Source: Chlamydiia bacterium
GTDB lineage: Bacteria > Chlamydiota > Chlamydiia > Chlamydiales > GCA-2402025
DNA: 64,000 nucleotides
Assembly: GCA_030427725.1 (NCBI GenBank)
Contig: JAUICV010000002.1
Coordinates: 200,436-264,435 of the forward strand
Direction of reading: 5' to 3'
Under the pieces are notes generated by a model. It worked only from the letters and a program-made list of their open reading frames with translations. It was not told the origin of the DNA and did no database searches. A program made the translations under genes and the position numbers. Of this stretch, positions 32,171 to 40,571 are shown in pieces. Every line of letters starts with the position of its first letter. The first letter of the stretch is position 1.

Positions 32171-34816
32171 ATGTCTCTAAACATTTCTAAATTTTCTACT
32201 CAATCAGAACATCTCGATCCTATTGAAAGCTTTGATCACTATCTGAAAACTACTGCTAGGTTGGAAAAACCTGCTTTTGAAAAAGGTCTTATAGACATTC
32301 AACAAGCCATCTCCCCATCAGATGATCCAAGTCACCCAAATTCTTTTTTTCAAAGAGTTTCAACTCAGTTTGAACGAAATTTATCTGAGCAGACTTTACC
32401 ACCACACAAAGTCTTAAAACTAGCTTATGATGTTGTTTTAGACTCTCTACGACAAGCTATTTGCAATATCTCTCCTCTTAGATTAAGGAACAGAACTTGG
32501 TTTTCAATCAGCTCCCAAAATCCCGAATTAAGCCTTTCCCAAAAGGATAAATTCAAACCAAGAGAAATCGCAACTACCTGTAAAGTTATAGCAACCGGAA
32601 ACCGTTTACTCCGCTCGGCTGAAAACCTAGAATCCTACCTTACCGACACATCGTCTCAATTTGATCCTTTATTTGTTTTTGACGCACTAAGAGGTCTTGG
32701 TGAATTAGCTGGTATCAAAGGAAGAGAGTTTAGCTCTGAAGTTCACAAAATTTACAGGGAGATTAATCCAGAAGGAATTGATCCTCTACCCTCTATTCAT
32801 GTGGCTATTTCAAAGACCCTTGTAAAAAGAATTCAAAATCTACCAAAAAGCCCAAACAACAACCGCTTGCTCGAATCTTTATCTTATTACAGTAATGTTC
32901 AGCAGCATTTTAGACTTGCTAGACTCATAGATACATGTAAAAAACTTGAACTTGCCACTCGTCAAATTTTCTTCAATTCCAGCCTCCCAACAGAATTAGA
33001 AAATCATATTTATTCTTATCTAGATTTAAAAGATTTGGAAACTTTAGGAGAAGCTCTTTGCTTTGAATCGTCTCCGATTATGGATAGGATAAGCGCTAAA
33101 ATGTCTCTACTATCTATTAATAATAAAGGACGGACATTTGGGCCTGCTCAATCGCACAAATATGGCCCACATGCTGCCAATATCTTAAGAAGTTCTGGCC
33201 GTGAGTCCCCCTTTCCAGAGTTTTATATCACTCCTCATATCAGAAATTTAAAAGAGCTGATCTTACCAAATAATGCCCGAGCGCTTTCTGAATTCATTAA
33301 AATAATAACTCAAATCTCTCCTATAAAAACGGTTGAGAGCCTTGTTTTATTCGATGACCAAATGCCAGGGATAGCTGTTGTAAATGATACATTAGAAAAA
33401 CTGTTAGATATTTTTCCAAATTTAAGGTTTCTACAAATCAATGATGTATCTCGTGTACAAGAACGCTGCTTAAGAAGACTTCCTCAAACTAGTATTCAGG
33501 CACTTTCTCTTACCAAAAATTTTACACTATGTAGGAGAAGCTCAAAGCCTCTAAACGACATTCTAGAGCGCATGGCTTCCAATCTTTTTTTTGTATCTTT
33601 AAAAAGTTTCAAAGGAGCGCACTGGAAATCTATTATTACTTTAGCCAATGCCAATCAAGTTCAACATATAAAGCTTGGTTCTCAGACCTCACCTCTTGTT
33701 AAACTTCTCCCTTGTGAAACCCCCATTAAAGAAAATACTTCTTTAAAAATTCTCGCAATAAATAGTCATAAAATTCCCGTCTTAGATCTTTTAACGTTCG
33801 GGGCCAAGATGAAAGCACTTAGAGAATTAGACCTTTCTTCATCAGATCTAATCCCATCTCACGCTATAGAGCCAAGTCTTACTTTGGACTCAGTTAAACG
33901 CCTAAATATGGCAGCAACGAAACAACATCAACGAGTGAATTTTATCACACTACTACCGCAGCTCCCTAATCTAGAATCAATCGATCTATCAGAAGGAATT
34001 GCTGGATATTGTGTTGGAACTCTAACAAATTTATCGGAAATTGACAGACCAAGTCCTAACGTTAAAGAGTTAATCGTTTCTGCACAAAAACTTTCCATGC
34101 AATCTGTTGCATATCTGCTGAGACGCTTTCCAAACCTAGAAGCACTAAACGTCTCCAATAATTATCGTCTTTTATCTCATGGATCTTCTCTTCGAAGTTC
34201 TACTCTATTGCCAGACGGTCAAGTTATCGCGAGAAATCTAAAAACCCTTATCATGCATGGTTCCTCTCTTTCAGTTACAGAGGAACTGTTCGCAGAAATT
34301 TTTGCTTTTGCCCCAAACATGACTTCATTGGATTTAAGTCATAATAGATTTATTATTCCTGATCAGTTATTTCTAACTTCTGATCTATCCAGAAGACTGA
34401 GTCTAAAGATAGAACGCCTCATACTCGATGGTTTTTTATGTAAAGATAGAGATTTTGAACAGTTGATTCTAAAATTTCCCAACCTTAAAGAGCTTTCTCT
34501 TGTCGGTGCAAATATCAGAGGGGATGATCTCCCCTTACTTGTTGAAAAGACTGAAGACCTCCCCCCTGAATTTATAGGTCCAAGAAATGTAGATCGCTTG
34601 CCGAAAGTTACCTCCCAAATAAAAACGTTAAACCTAAATGCGAACTGCTTAACTTATGAAGGATTTACTAATATCTGCGTCTGCTGTCCACACCTTGAAA
34701 CAGTTAAGGTCTTAGGTAATAGAGCCCAAGATCTAATCTCACTTGCACCTTTTACAACAGCTAAGATCGAGGCCTTTCACAGACGTTTTCCAAATGTGAC
34801 GATTGAAACGAAGTAG
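32171..34816 (+). CDS. F-box and leucine-rich-repeat protein, effector candidate
   Basis: 881 residues, with AAAGGG before the ATG. The N-terminal ~265 residues are helical and unassigned. Residues ~270-310 read as an F-box ('LPTELENHIYSYLDLKDLETLGEAL' shape: L-P-x-E-L, an I/Y/L helix, then D-L-x-x-L). From ~360 to the end there are LRR units, e.g. 'LRELDLSSSDL', 'NLESIDLSEGI', 'NLEALNVSNNYRLL', 'MTSLDLSHNRF', 'NLKELSLVGANI' and 'IKTLNLNANCLTYEGF'. In eukaryotes the F-box docks on SKP1 of SCF ubiquitin ligases while the LRRs hold the substrate. Chlamydia-like bacteria are known to encode such proteins. There is no signal peptide, so type III export would be needed. Confidence 0.75.
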   Translation: MSLNISKFSTQSEHLDPIESFDHYLKTTARLEKPAFEKGLIDIQQAISPSDDPSHPNSFFQRVSTQFERNLSEQTLPPHKVLKLAYDVVLDSLRQAICNISPLRLRNRTWFSISSQNPELSLSQKDKFKPREIATTCKVIATGNRLLRSAENLESYLTDTSSQFDPLFVFDALRGLGELAGIKGREFSSEVHKIYREINPEGIDPLPSIHVAISKTLVKRIQNLPKSPNNNRLLESLSYYSNVQQHFRLARLIDTCKKLELATRQIFFNSSLPTELENHIYSYLDLKDLETLGEALCFESSPIMDRISAKMSLLSINNKGRTFGPAQSHKYGPHAANILRSSGRESPFPEFYITPHIRNLKELILPNNARALSEFIKIITQISPIKTVESLVLFDDQMPGIAVVNDTLEKLLDIFPNLRFLQINDVSRVQERCLRRLPQTSIQALSLTKNFTLCRRSSKPLNDILERMASNLFFVSLKSFKGAHWKSIITLANANQVQHIKLGSQTSPLVKLLPCETPIKENTSLKILAINSHKIPVLDLLTFGAKMKALRELDLSSSDLIPSHAIEPSLTLDSVKRLNMAATKQHQRVNFITLLPQLPNLESIDLSEGIAGYCVGTLTNLSEIDRPSPNVKELIVSAQKLSMQSVAYLLRRFPNLEALNVSNNYRLLSHGSSLRSSTLLPDGQVIARNLKTLIMHGSSLSVTEELFAEIFAFAPNMTSLDLSHNRFIIPDQLFLTSDLSRRLSLKIERLILDGFLCKDRDFEQLILKFPNLKELSLVGANIRGDDLPLLVEKTEDLPPEFIGPRNVDRLPKVTSQIKTLNLNANCLTYEGFTNICVCCPHLETVKVLGNRAQDLISLAPFTTAKIEAFHRRFPNVTIETK

Positions 34817-34965
34817 CCTCAATAATGTCTTTTCATTTTGAGAAAGCTCCTTATTGTATTTCTGCAACAGTGGATATACATCCCCCATCTTGCCTTTATA
34901 TAGGACTTAGATTACGCTGAGGAATTTTCTAAAACTTGAAGCTACAAAAACGAAAAGGTTTATTT

Positions 34966-35736
34966 ATGGGTCAGATAACTAGCGCTTATTTCCAAGCGGA
35001 TTTTTTTGGAAAATGTGTGTTTTTAGGCTTATTCACACTGTCTTTTCTTTGCTGGAGTTTACTCTTATACAAAATTTATGTTCTTCAAATTGCAAGAAAA
35101 GACTCTAAAAGATTTTTTCTATCCATTAAAAGACAAAAAGATTCTTTGCTGAACTTAAAACCCGATCGAAGAAAAAACCGCTCGTACTTTGAAATACCTC
35201 AGCCCTTTTTTGAACTATTTTATGTTTTAAAAAATAAAGCCTTAGAAATTCTAGAAAAAAACCACTATTTCATTAAGGGTAAAATAAACTCAGAAGCATC
35301 AGTTTACTTATCTAGAGGTGATATCGACTCTTTAGAGTCACAACTTATCACATCAATTAATAACGAGTGCCACAAGCTTGATAAAAACATATTCCTACTT
35401 GCTATGATTTCATCATTAGCGCCCTTTTTAGGCCTTTTAGGAACAGTTTGGGGAATCCTTATGACCTTCTCTGGCTTGCAAGCCTCTGCAGCTATATCCT
35501 CTAATTCAATGGTCCTATCAGGTCTTTCAACAGCTCTTGTAACGACAGTTCTTGGTCTTGTCATCGCAATTCCAGCCTTAGTATCTTACACTTATTTAAA
35601 AAATCTCATCAAAACCTTTACCTATGAGATGGAAAGCTTTTCTCACTTAATGCTTTCAACTGTAGAACTGCAATATAGGGCTGTAGAATTGCAAGTACCT
35701 GTCAATTCAGAAAAAATTCAAAAGGTTCATGTTTAA
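34966..35736 (+). CDS. exbB: TolQ/ExbB-type proton channel protein
   Basis: 256 residues from the ATG at 34966 (AAAGG upstream; the TTG at 34936 is less suitable). There are three TM regions: about 17-40, then 'LAMISSLAPFLGLLGTVWGILMTF' (split, about 142-165), then 'LVTTVLGLVIAIPALVSYTYL'. The 'GLLGTVWG' segment is the MotA/TolQ/ExbB signature. With ExbD it forms the inner-membrane motor that uses proton flow to energise a TolA/TonB partner. It starts the Tol-Pal operon, and exbD begins at the very next base after its stop. Confidence 0.92.
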   Translation: MGQITSAYFQADFFGKCVFLGLFTLSFLCWSLLLYKIYVLQIARKDSKRFFLSIKRQKDSLLNLKPDRRKNRSYFEIPQPFFELFYVLKNKALEILEKNHYFIKGKINSEASVYLSRGDIDSLESQLITSINNECHKLDKNIFLLAMISSLAPFLGLLGTVWGILMTFSGLQASAAISSNSMVLSGLSTALVTTVLGLVIAIPALVSYTYLKNLIKTFTYEMESFSHLMLSTVELQYRAVELQVPVNSEKIQKVHV

Positions 35737-36150
35737 ATGAGAAAACGCTTAAATTACGTTGAAGAAGACATCAACTCTCTTGTCAACTTAACCCCTCTTA
35801 TCGATGTCGTTTTTGTTGTTCTTGTGACATTTATCTTAATTGCTCCGATGCTTAACCTAGATAAAGTTGAGCTTGCCTCTGGGAAAGAGCTAAAAAAATT
35901 ACCAACCTCTTTTCAATCACGGAACACCATTACAATACATGTCTATAAAGACAATTCGATTTTCATCAATCAAAGAAAGGTTTTAGCAAAAGACCTTACA
36001 GCAGTACTTTCTAGTTTAAAAAAAAATTATCCGAAAGAAACTCCTAAACTCATCCATGATAAATCGGCAAGTTTTGGGACCTATCAAACAATCAAAAGTG
36101 CATTAGAAACTGTAGGCTTTGACGAGCTCGACGTCATCTTAAAACCTTAG
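35737..36150 (+). CDS. exbD: TolR/ExbD-type transport protein
   Basis: 137 residues. A single N-terminal TM helix carries 'LTPLIDVVFVVLVTFILIAP', in which the Asp of 'LIDVVF' (about 24) is the conserved protonatable residue. A periplasmic domain with the usual strand 'NTITIHVYKDNSIFINQRKV' follows. It works with the ExbB-type protein upstream as the proton-driven motor. It is directly adjacent to exbB and 11 nt before the TolA-like gene. Confidence 0.92.
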   Translation: MRKRLNYVEEDINSLVNLTPLIDVVFVVLVTFILIAPMLNLDKVELASGKELKKLPTSFQSRNTITIHVYKDNSIFINQRKVLAKDLTAVLSSLKKNYPKETPKLIHDKSASFGTYQTIKSALETVGFDELDVILKP

Positions 36151-36161
36151 GCTTGTAGGAT

Positions 36162-36926
36162 ATGAGATCATTTTTTTCTGACTTGGCAAAATCTTTTAAG
36201 ATCTATTCAAAAAAATACCCTATAAAAACGCTTGTTTTTAGTTTAATAGGTTTTTTTCATGTTTTTTTCATATTGTTCGGAGCGTTCGCAAAGCCAAACA
36301 TAAAAATTTCAAAGCAAAAAAAACTTGCGATCAAAACCTACCAACTTGAAAAAGAAACAAAAGTCGTCTCATCTACCATTTCACAATCTAAAAAGGTTTC
36401 GAAAAAAGCAGCTCCGAGAAAAAAGATAATTCCTGTTAGAAAAAAGACAAAAAAAGCTCCTCGAGCTAAGGTTTCATCGCAACCAAGAAAAAAAAAGATC
36501 TCTCAAACAAAAAAATTACTTCAAGAAGTCCAAGAAAGCATTGCTAAAATTGAGACAAACAAGGATAACTACCTCCCTAATAAATCAATGAGTATACCAA
36601 AGCCCATTGGAGAGCTGAAAACTAGCAGTTTTTCAGTCTCTTCTGAAGAAACAACCGAAAAAAGCTTGGAGTATCATCAACTTTTAACTAAAGTGCTAAA
36701 AGACCACTTGATGCTTCCAGCTTACGGGAAGGTTAAGCTCAAATTGACGGTATCAAATAGTGGCTTAATCAAAAAACTTGAGACGTTATACTCTGATTCG
36801 GAAGTAAACAGACTTTATTTGGAAAAACATTTACCCAGCTTGGATTTGCCAGAATTTAGTAATGATCTATCAGGTTTAAGTGAGTATTGTTTTTCACTAG
36901 TATTTTGTAGTGACGAGAATTCATGA
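36162..36926 (+). CDS. TolA/TonB-like periplasm-spanning protein
   Basis: 254 residues. A cytoplasmic N-terminus of about 20 residues, one TM helix (about 22-42, TLVFSLIGFFHVFFILFGAF), then a long Lys-rich, helix-forming stem (about 50-125), and a C-terminal domain (about 165-254) with 'LKDHLMLPAYGKVKLKLTVSNSGLI', which has the strand-turn-strand shape of TolA domain III or the TonB C-terminus. No detailed signature allows a firm family call. Position between exbD and tolB and overall architecture support a TolA role. In Chlamydia the same place holds a protein of similar layout. Confidence 0.75.
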   Translation: MRSFFSDLAKSFKIYSKKYPIKTLVFSLIGFFHVFFILFGAFAKPNIKISKQKKLAIKTYQLEKETKVVSSTISQSKKVSKKAAPRKKIIPVRKKTKKAPRAKVSSQPRKKKISQTKKLLQEVQESIAKIETNKDNYLPNKSMSIPKPIGELKTSSFSVSSEETTEKSLEYHQLLTKVLKDHLMLPAYGKVKLKLTVSNSGLIKKLETLYSDSEVNRLYLEKHLPSLDLPEFSNDLSGLSEYCFSLVFCSDENS

Positions 36927-36942
36927 CCTAAAGAGGTTTCAT

Positions 36943-38304
36943 ATGAAAAGGTTTTTAACTGGTTTATTTTTAGCTTTCTCTTCTTTTTCAGTAGCTGTTG
37001 CAGAAGATATAGTTGTTCACCTTAACAAACAAACTCCTCTAGTTTCTCTGTACATGGGAACAACTCTATTAGAAAAACCAGAGCTCAAAGACGATTACCT
37101 CAAAGATCTCTTGAACATTATGGAGTTTAATTTCTTTCACTCTGGTCATATTGAGCCAAAATCCTCCATCGAGGAAAATGATCAAATTTTAATCAAAACC
37201 CCTTTCAAAGAGGCCTTTGCAAATCCTAAATGGGCAATGTCGAAATTTCAATATGTTTTACTCCCCAAAATTTCGCAGAAAAATTTATCCATCATGCTCT
37301 ACTCAGTCGAGTATAACAATATCAAACACTACAAAAATATTGAGCTATCAGGCGATCTTTGTTTAGACCGCATCAAAATTCACAAACTCTCCGACATTAT
37401 CTACAAAACTCTTTTCAATCGAAACGGTATTTTCTCAACTAAGATACTCTACACCCTTCAAACCCCTGACTCCACCAAAAAAGATCACAAATACCGCTCT
37501 GAAATTTGGCAATGTGATTTTGATGGTCATAACAAAGAAAGACTAACCAATGGGAAAGATTACTGCATCACACCAACTTACTTTCCTCAAAAATTGAATA
37601 TAGCTCCTGATAAATTTTTATATGTCTCTTACGAAAAAGGACCTTCCAAAATTTTTGTTTCTTCTCTAAAAAACAAAACTTCTGAGCCTTATATAAAACT
37701 TAGGGGTAATCAATTACTTCCAACAATCAGTAAAGACAGATCAAAAATTGCATTCATCTGTGACGTTTCAGGACGAGCAGATCTTTTTATCCAACCCATC
37801 CATCCAGAAAGAGGTTTACTTGGGAAACCAATTCAGGTCTATAGCGTCCCTTCTTCTGTTCAAGCATCACCGACATTTAGCCCGGATGGAAAACAAATCG
37901 CGTTTGTTTCGGATAAAGACGGAACTCCAAGAATTTATTTAATTGATGCACCACACCATTTAAAAGGAAGACATCTTCCTACAGCGCAGTGTCTTTCAAA
38001 GAAAAACAGAGAAAACACCTGTCCAAGTTGGTCACCCGATGGAAAGAAGTTAGCCTATAGCGCAAAAACTGACGGAATCAGGCAAATTTGGATCTATGAT
38101 TTTGAAACAAAAGAAGAGCGCCAACTTACAAGTGGCAAAAGTCACAAAGAAAATCCTTGCTGGGCACCCAATAGTTTGCATATAGTGTTTAATACGGCAG
38201 ATTCTCATTCATCAGAGCTCCATCTGGTAAATTTGAATCAGCCAAAAACGGTTAAAATAACTAGTGGCCCCGGGAAAAAACATTATCCTGCTTGGCAACC
38301 TTAG
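36943..38304 (+). CDS. tolB: Tol-Pal system protein TolB
   Basis: 453 residues from the ATG at 36943, with AGAGG upstream; a GTG at 36910 would overlap the previous gene. The signal peptide is about 1-20 (FLTGLFLAFSSFSVAVA). An N-terminal alpha/beta domain is followed by a six-bladed beta-propeller with TolB-type motifs: 'ASPTFSPDGKQIAFVSDKDG', 'TCPSWSPDGKKLAYSAKTDG', 'NPCWAPNSLHIVFNT' and 'YPAWQP'. TolB is periplasmic and shuttles between Pal, Lpp-like proteins and TolA. It lies between the TolA-like gene and pal, as in other bacteria. Confidence 0.95.
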   Translation: MKRFLTGLFLAFSSFSVAVAEDIVVHLNKQTPLVSLYMGTTLLEKPELKDDYLKDLLNIMEFNFFHSGHIEPKSSIEENDQILIKTPFKEAFANPKWAMSKFQYVLLPKISQKNLSIMLYSVEYNNIKHYKNIELSGDLCLDRIKIHKLSDIIYKTLFNRNGIFSTKILYTLQTPDSTKKDHKYRSEIWQCDFDGHNKERLTNGKDYCITPTYFPQKLNIAPDKFLYVSYEKGPSKIFVSSLKNKTSEPYIKLRGNQLLPTISKDRSKIAFICDVSGRADLFIQPIHPERGLLGKPIQVYSVPSSVQASPTFSPDGKQIAFVSDKDGTPRIYLIDAPHHLKGRHLPTAQCLSKKNRENTCPSWSPDGKKLAYSAKTDGIRQIWIYDFETKEERQLTSGKSHKENPCWAPNSLHIVFNTADSHSSELHLVNLNQPKTVKITSGPGKKHYPAWQP

Positions 38305-38346
38305 GGAAAGCTATCGGGCTACTCAAATCGAGTTAGTGAGGAATAT

Positions 38347-39063
38347 ATGAGAAAGCTTAGCTTGTCTTTCTACACGTTAGTTTTTGCAGTTAGCTTAAGC
38401 CTTGTTAGCTGCCAAAGATCTTCTGGATCGGCTTGGGAAGACACTAAAACCCTTGGACGCTATATCAAAAAAGGCACACAAAAATTATTAGGACAGTATA
38501 ACGATTCAAGGATGCTTTACGATTCGGATGATTTTTTAGGCCCAATCGAAGATGAGTACATTCCACTTAGCGAAAAAGACTCCAAATCAGTAGCATCAAA
38601 AGCTTCTATGCAAAAAGACCGCTCATTTCCAAAAGAAACGACCGTTCCTAGTGCTGATGAGAGCAAAATTCCAAATATAGACTCTTTTAAAACACCCACA
38701 GACCATCTGGCAAATATTTTTAAGTTAGTCCACTTCCACACAGATGATCATGTATTAAGAGAAAAAGAATACCTTTCAATTGTTGATCATGTTGTTAATC
38801 ACATGAAAAAAAATCCAAAGGTTTTTGTTTTTGTTCTAGGACATTGTGATGAAAGAGCTTCAGAAGCTTATAACCTAGCCTTAGGCACTAGACGAGCTAA
38901 TCATGTTAGAACTCTTTTAGTTAAGAAGGGAGTCAATCCAAACCATGTCTTTACAATTTCTTTTGGAAAAGAAATCCCATTAGATTTAGGCCATGGAAAA
39001 TCCGCTTGGGCAAAAAATAGACGTGTTGAGTTTAAAATCTATGAAAAAACTCAACAATTATAA
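38347..39063 (+). CDS. pal: Peptidoglycan-associated lipoprotein Pal
   Basis: 238 residues, with GAGGA before the ATG. The lipoprotein signal ends in 'SLVSC', so Cys ~22 is lipidated and the protein is held in the outer membrane. A variable linker of about 100 residues is followed by an OmpA-C domain: 'VHFHTDDHVL', 'FVFVLGHCDERASEAYNLALG' (split; the G-H-x-D-x-R-G/A-x-x-x-Y-N core), 'RRANHVRTLLVKKGV' and 'NRRVEFKI'. The domain normally binds meso-DAP of peptidoglycan. In a chlamydia it would bind the thin or septal peptidoglycan. Last classical member of the tol-pal cluster. Confidence 0.95.
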   Translation: MRKLSLSFYTLVFAVSLSLVSCQRSSGSAWEDTKTLGRYIKKGTQKLLGQYNDSRMLYDSDDFLGPIEDEYIPLSEKDSKSVASKASMQKDRSFPKETTVPSADESKIPNIDSFKTPTDHLANIFKLVHFHTDDHVLREKEYLSIVDHVVNHMKKNPKVFVFVLGHCDERASEAYNLALGTRRANHVRTLLVKKGVNPNHVFTISFGKEIPLDLGHGKSAWAKNRRVEFKIYEKTQQL

Positions 39064-39106
39064 GATAAGGTCCTATAATCACCTGCTAAAATGGAGCTAA
39101 TGGATA

Positions 39107-39763
39107 ATGAACCTACCTAAAAAACTTCTTTTATCTTCCCTTGGTTTTGCTGTCCTATGTACTGGGTGTTCATGGCAGTCCCCTAGAGCAGATAAACACA
39201 AGATGGAACTAACTCTTCATAAAATTCGCACTGAAATTGAAGATTTAAAACATGACTTAAATACCTCTGACATCGAACTTCATATTTTGGAGGGCAAGCT
39301 CATAGATCAAGAGGATACGTTAGTCTCTGTAAAAGAAATGATCAACACCTCCCAAGAAGGGAAAATTGATGAACTACAAAAACTGATTTCATCACTATCT
39401 CATAAAATTTCCTCATTAGAAGAGTTCCAAAACCAAGTACTAACTGACCTAAAACAACTTTCTGGTCATGCGAATGAAACAACAACCGCTCTATCTCAAT
39501 ATAAAGACAAAATCGGGGAAATGGAGCGTAATATTGGTTTTCAAAACAAAAAATTTGATGAAATTTCTAGCCTAAAAAAGAGCCTGTCTCTTCTTGTTAA
39601 AAATTTAGAATCAAACCCTGTTAAATATACGATTAAAGAAGGAGACTCCCTTCAAAAAATCTCTAAGAATTTTTCTGTTACTATCGATGATATTAAGCAA
39701 TATAACAATTTAACAACTGATAAAATTTTTAAAGGGCAGGAGCTTTTAATTCCTAAAAGATAA
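39107..39763 (+). CDS. LysM-domain lipoprotein (NlpD-like, chlamydial tol-pal cluster)
   Basis: 218 residues. Lipobox 'LCTGC' (Cys ~21). Residues ~30-165 form a long coiled coil with heptad leucines. A single LysM domain occupies ~172-217 ('YTIKEGDSLQKISKNF', 'IKQYNNL', 'GQELLIPK') and should bind peptidoglycan glycans. There is no M23 peptidase domain, so it differs from true NlpD. Its position straight after pal matches the chlamydial gene usually labelled nlpD. Together with Pal it may link the outer membrane to septal peptidoglycan. Confidence 0.88.
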   Translation: MNLPKKLLLSSLGFAVLCTGCSWQSPRADKHKMELTLHKIRTEIEDLKHDLNTSDIELHILEGKLIDQEDTLVSVKEMINTSQEGKIDELQKLISSLSHKISSLEEFQNQVLTDLKQLSGHANETTTALSQYKDKIGEMERNIGFQNKKFDEISSLKKSLSLLVKNLESNPVKYTIKEGDSLQKISKNFSVTIDDIKQYNNLTTDKIFKGQELLIPKR

Positions 39764-39854
39764 CCTCTGATATTAAATTCTTAGTGAAATTTTATGACTA
39801 TCTTGCTTTAATGGACTCTCCGGCAGGTTCTAAATAGTTAGGGAGCTTATTTGC

Positions 39855-40556
39855 ATGGCACAAAAAAAACGTATTTTGTTAATCGAAGATGAAGAAGACA
39901 TTGCAGCTCTTATCAAGCTTCATGCAGAATTCAATGGTTATAAACTCCACGTTGAAGTTGATGGCCTAAATGGCTATAGAGCTATCGAACGAGAAAAGCC
40001 CGATCTAGTCATCTTGGATGTTATGCTGCCTGGACAAAACGGCTTTGATGTCTGCCGCAAAGTCAAAAACAGCGCAGAGCTCAAGAATACCCCTATCGTC
40101 ATGTTAACAGCTAAGGATGATGAATTAGATATAGTTCTAGGACTTGAACTTGGTGCAGATGATTACATTTCAAAACCTTTTTCCCCTAAAGTGCTTTTTT
40201 CAAAAATAAAAGCCATTTTAAGAAGAGGGAAAGATCATGACAAAAGCCCAAAACTTGTTCATTTTGGAGAGTTTCAACTAGACATAGATCGTTATGTTCT
40301 TAAAAAAAATAATAAAAATGTCACCATTACCCTCTCAGAGTTTGGTATTTTAAAACGGTTGATTGCTAATAAGGGAAAAGTTCTAACTCGAAACCAACTA
40401 TTAGATGATATCCACAATGATGATGCCTTCATAGTCGATCGAAACATCGACGTTCATATAGCCGCACTAAGACGAAAACTTGGTCCAAAATTTCCATGGA
40501 TAGAAACAGTCAGAGGTGTTGGTTATCGCTTTGTTGACGACCTCGCCGAAGCATAA
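39855..40556 (+). CDS. OmpR/PhoB-type response regulator
   Basis: 233 residues. The receiver domain (about 5-120) is complete: acidic pocket 'IEDEED', phosphoacceptor Asp55 in 'VILDVMLPG', Thr in 'MLTAKDD' and Lys in 'SKPFSP'. The DNA-binding winged helix (about 130-228) has 'LTLSEFGILKRL'-like helix 1, recognition region 'VDRNIDVHIAALRRKLG' and the C-terminal hairpin 'IETVRGVGYRF'. So it should bind DNA and be controlled by phosphorylation, unlike the phosphorylation-independent ChxR of Chlamydia trachomatis. No histidine kinase lies next to it. Confidence 0.93.
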   Translation: MAQKKRILLIEDEEDIAALIKLHAEFNGYKLHVEVDGLNGYRAIEREKPDLVILDVMLPGQNGFDVCRKVKNSAELKNTPIVMLTAKDDELDIVLGLELGADDYISKPFSPKVLFSKIKAILRRGKDHDKSPKLVHFGEFQLDIDRYVLKKNNKNVTITLSEFGILKRLIANKGKVLTRNQLLDDIHNDDAFIVDRNIDVHIAALRRKLGPKFPWIETVRGVGYRFVDDLAEA

Positions 40557-40571
40557 GATACCCTTTGTCAG

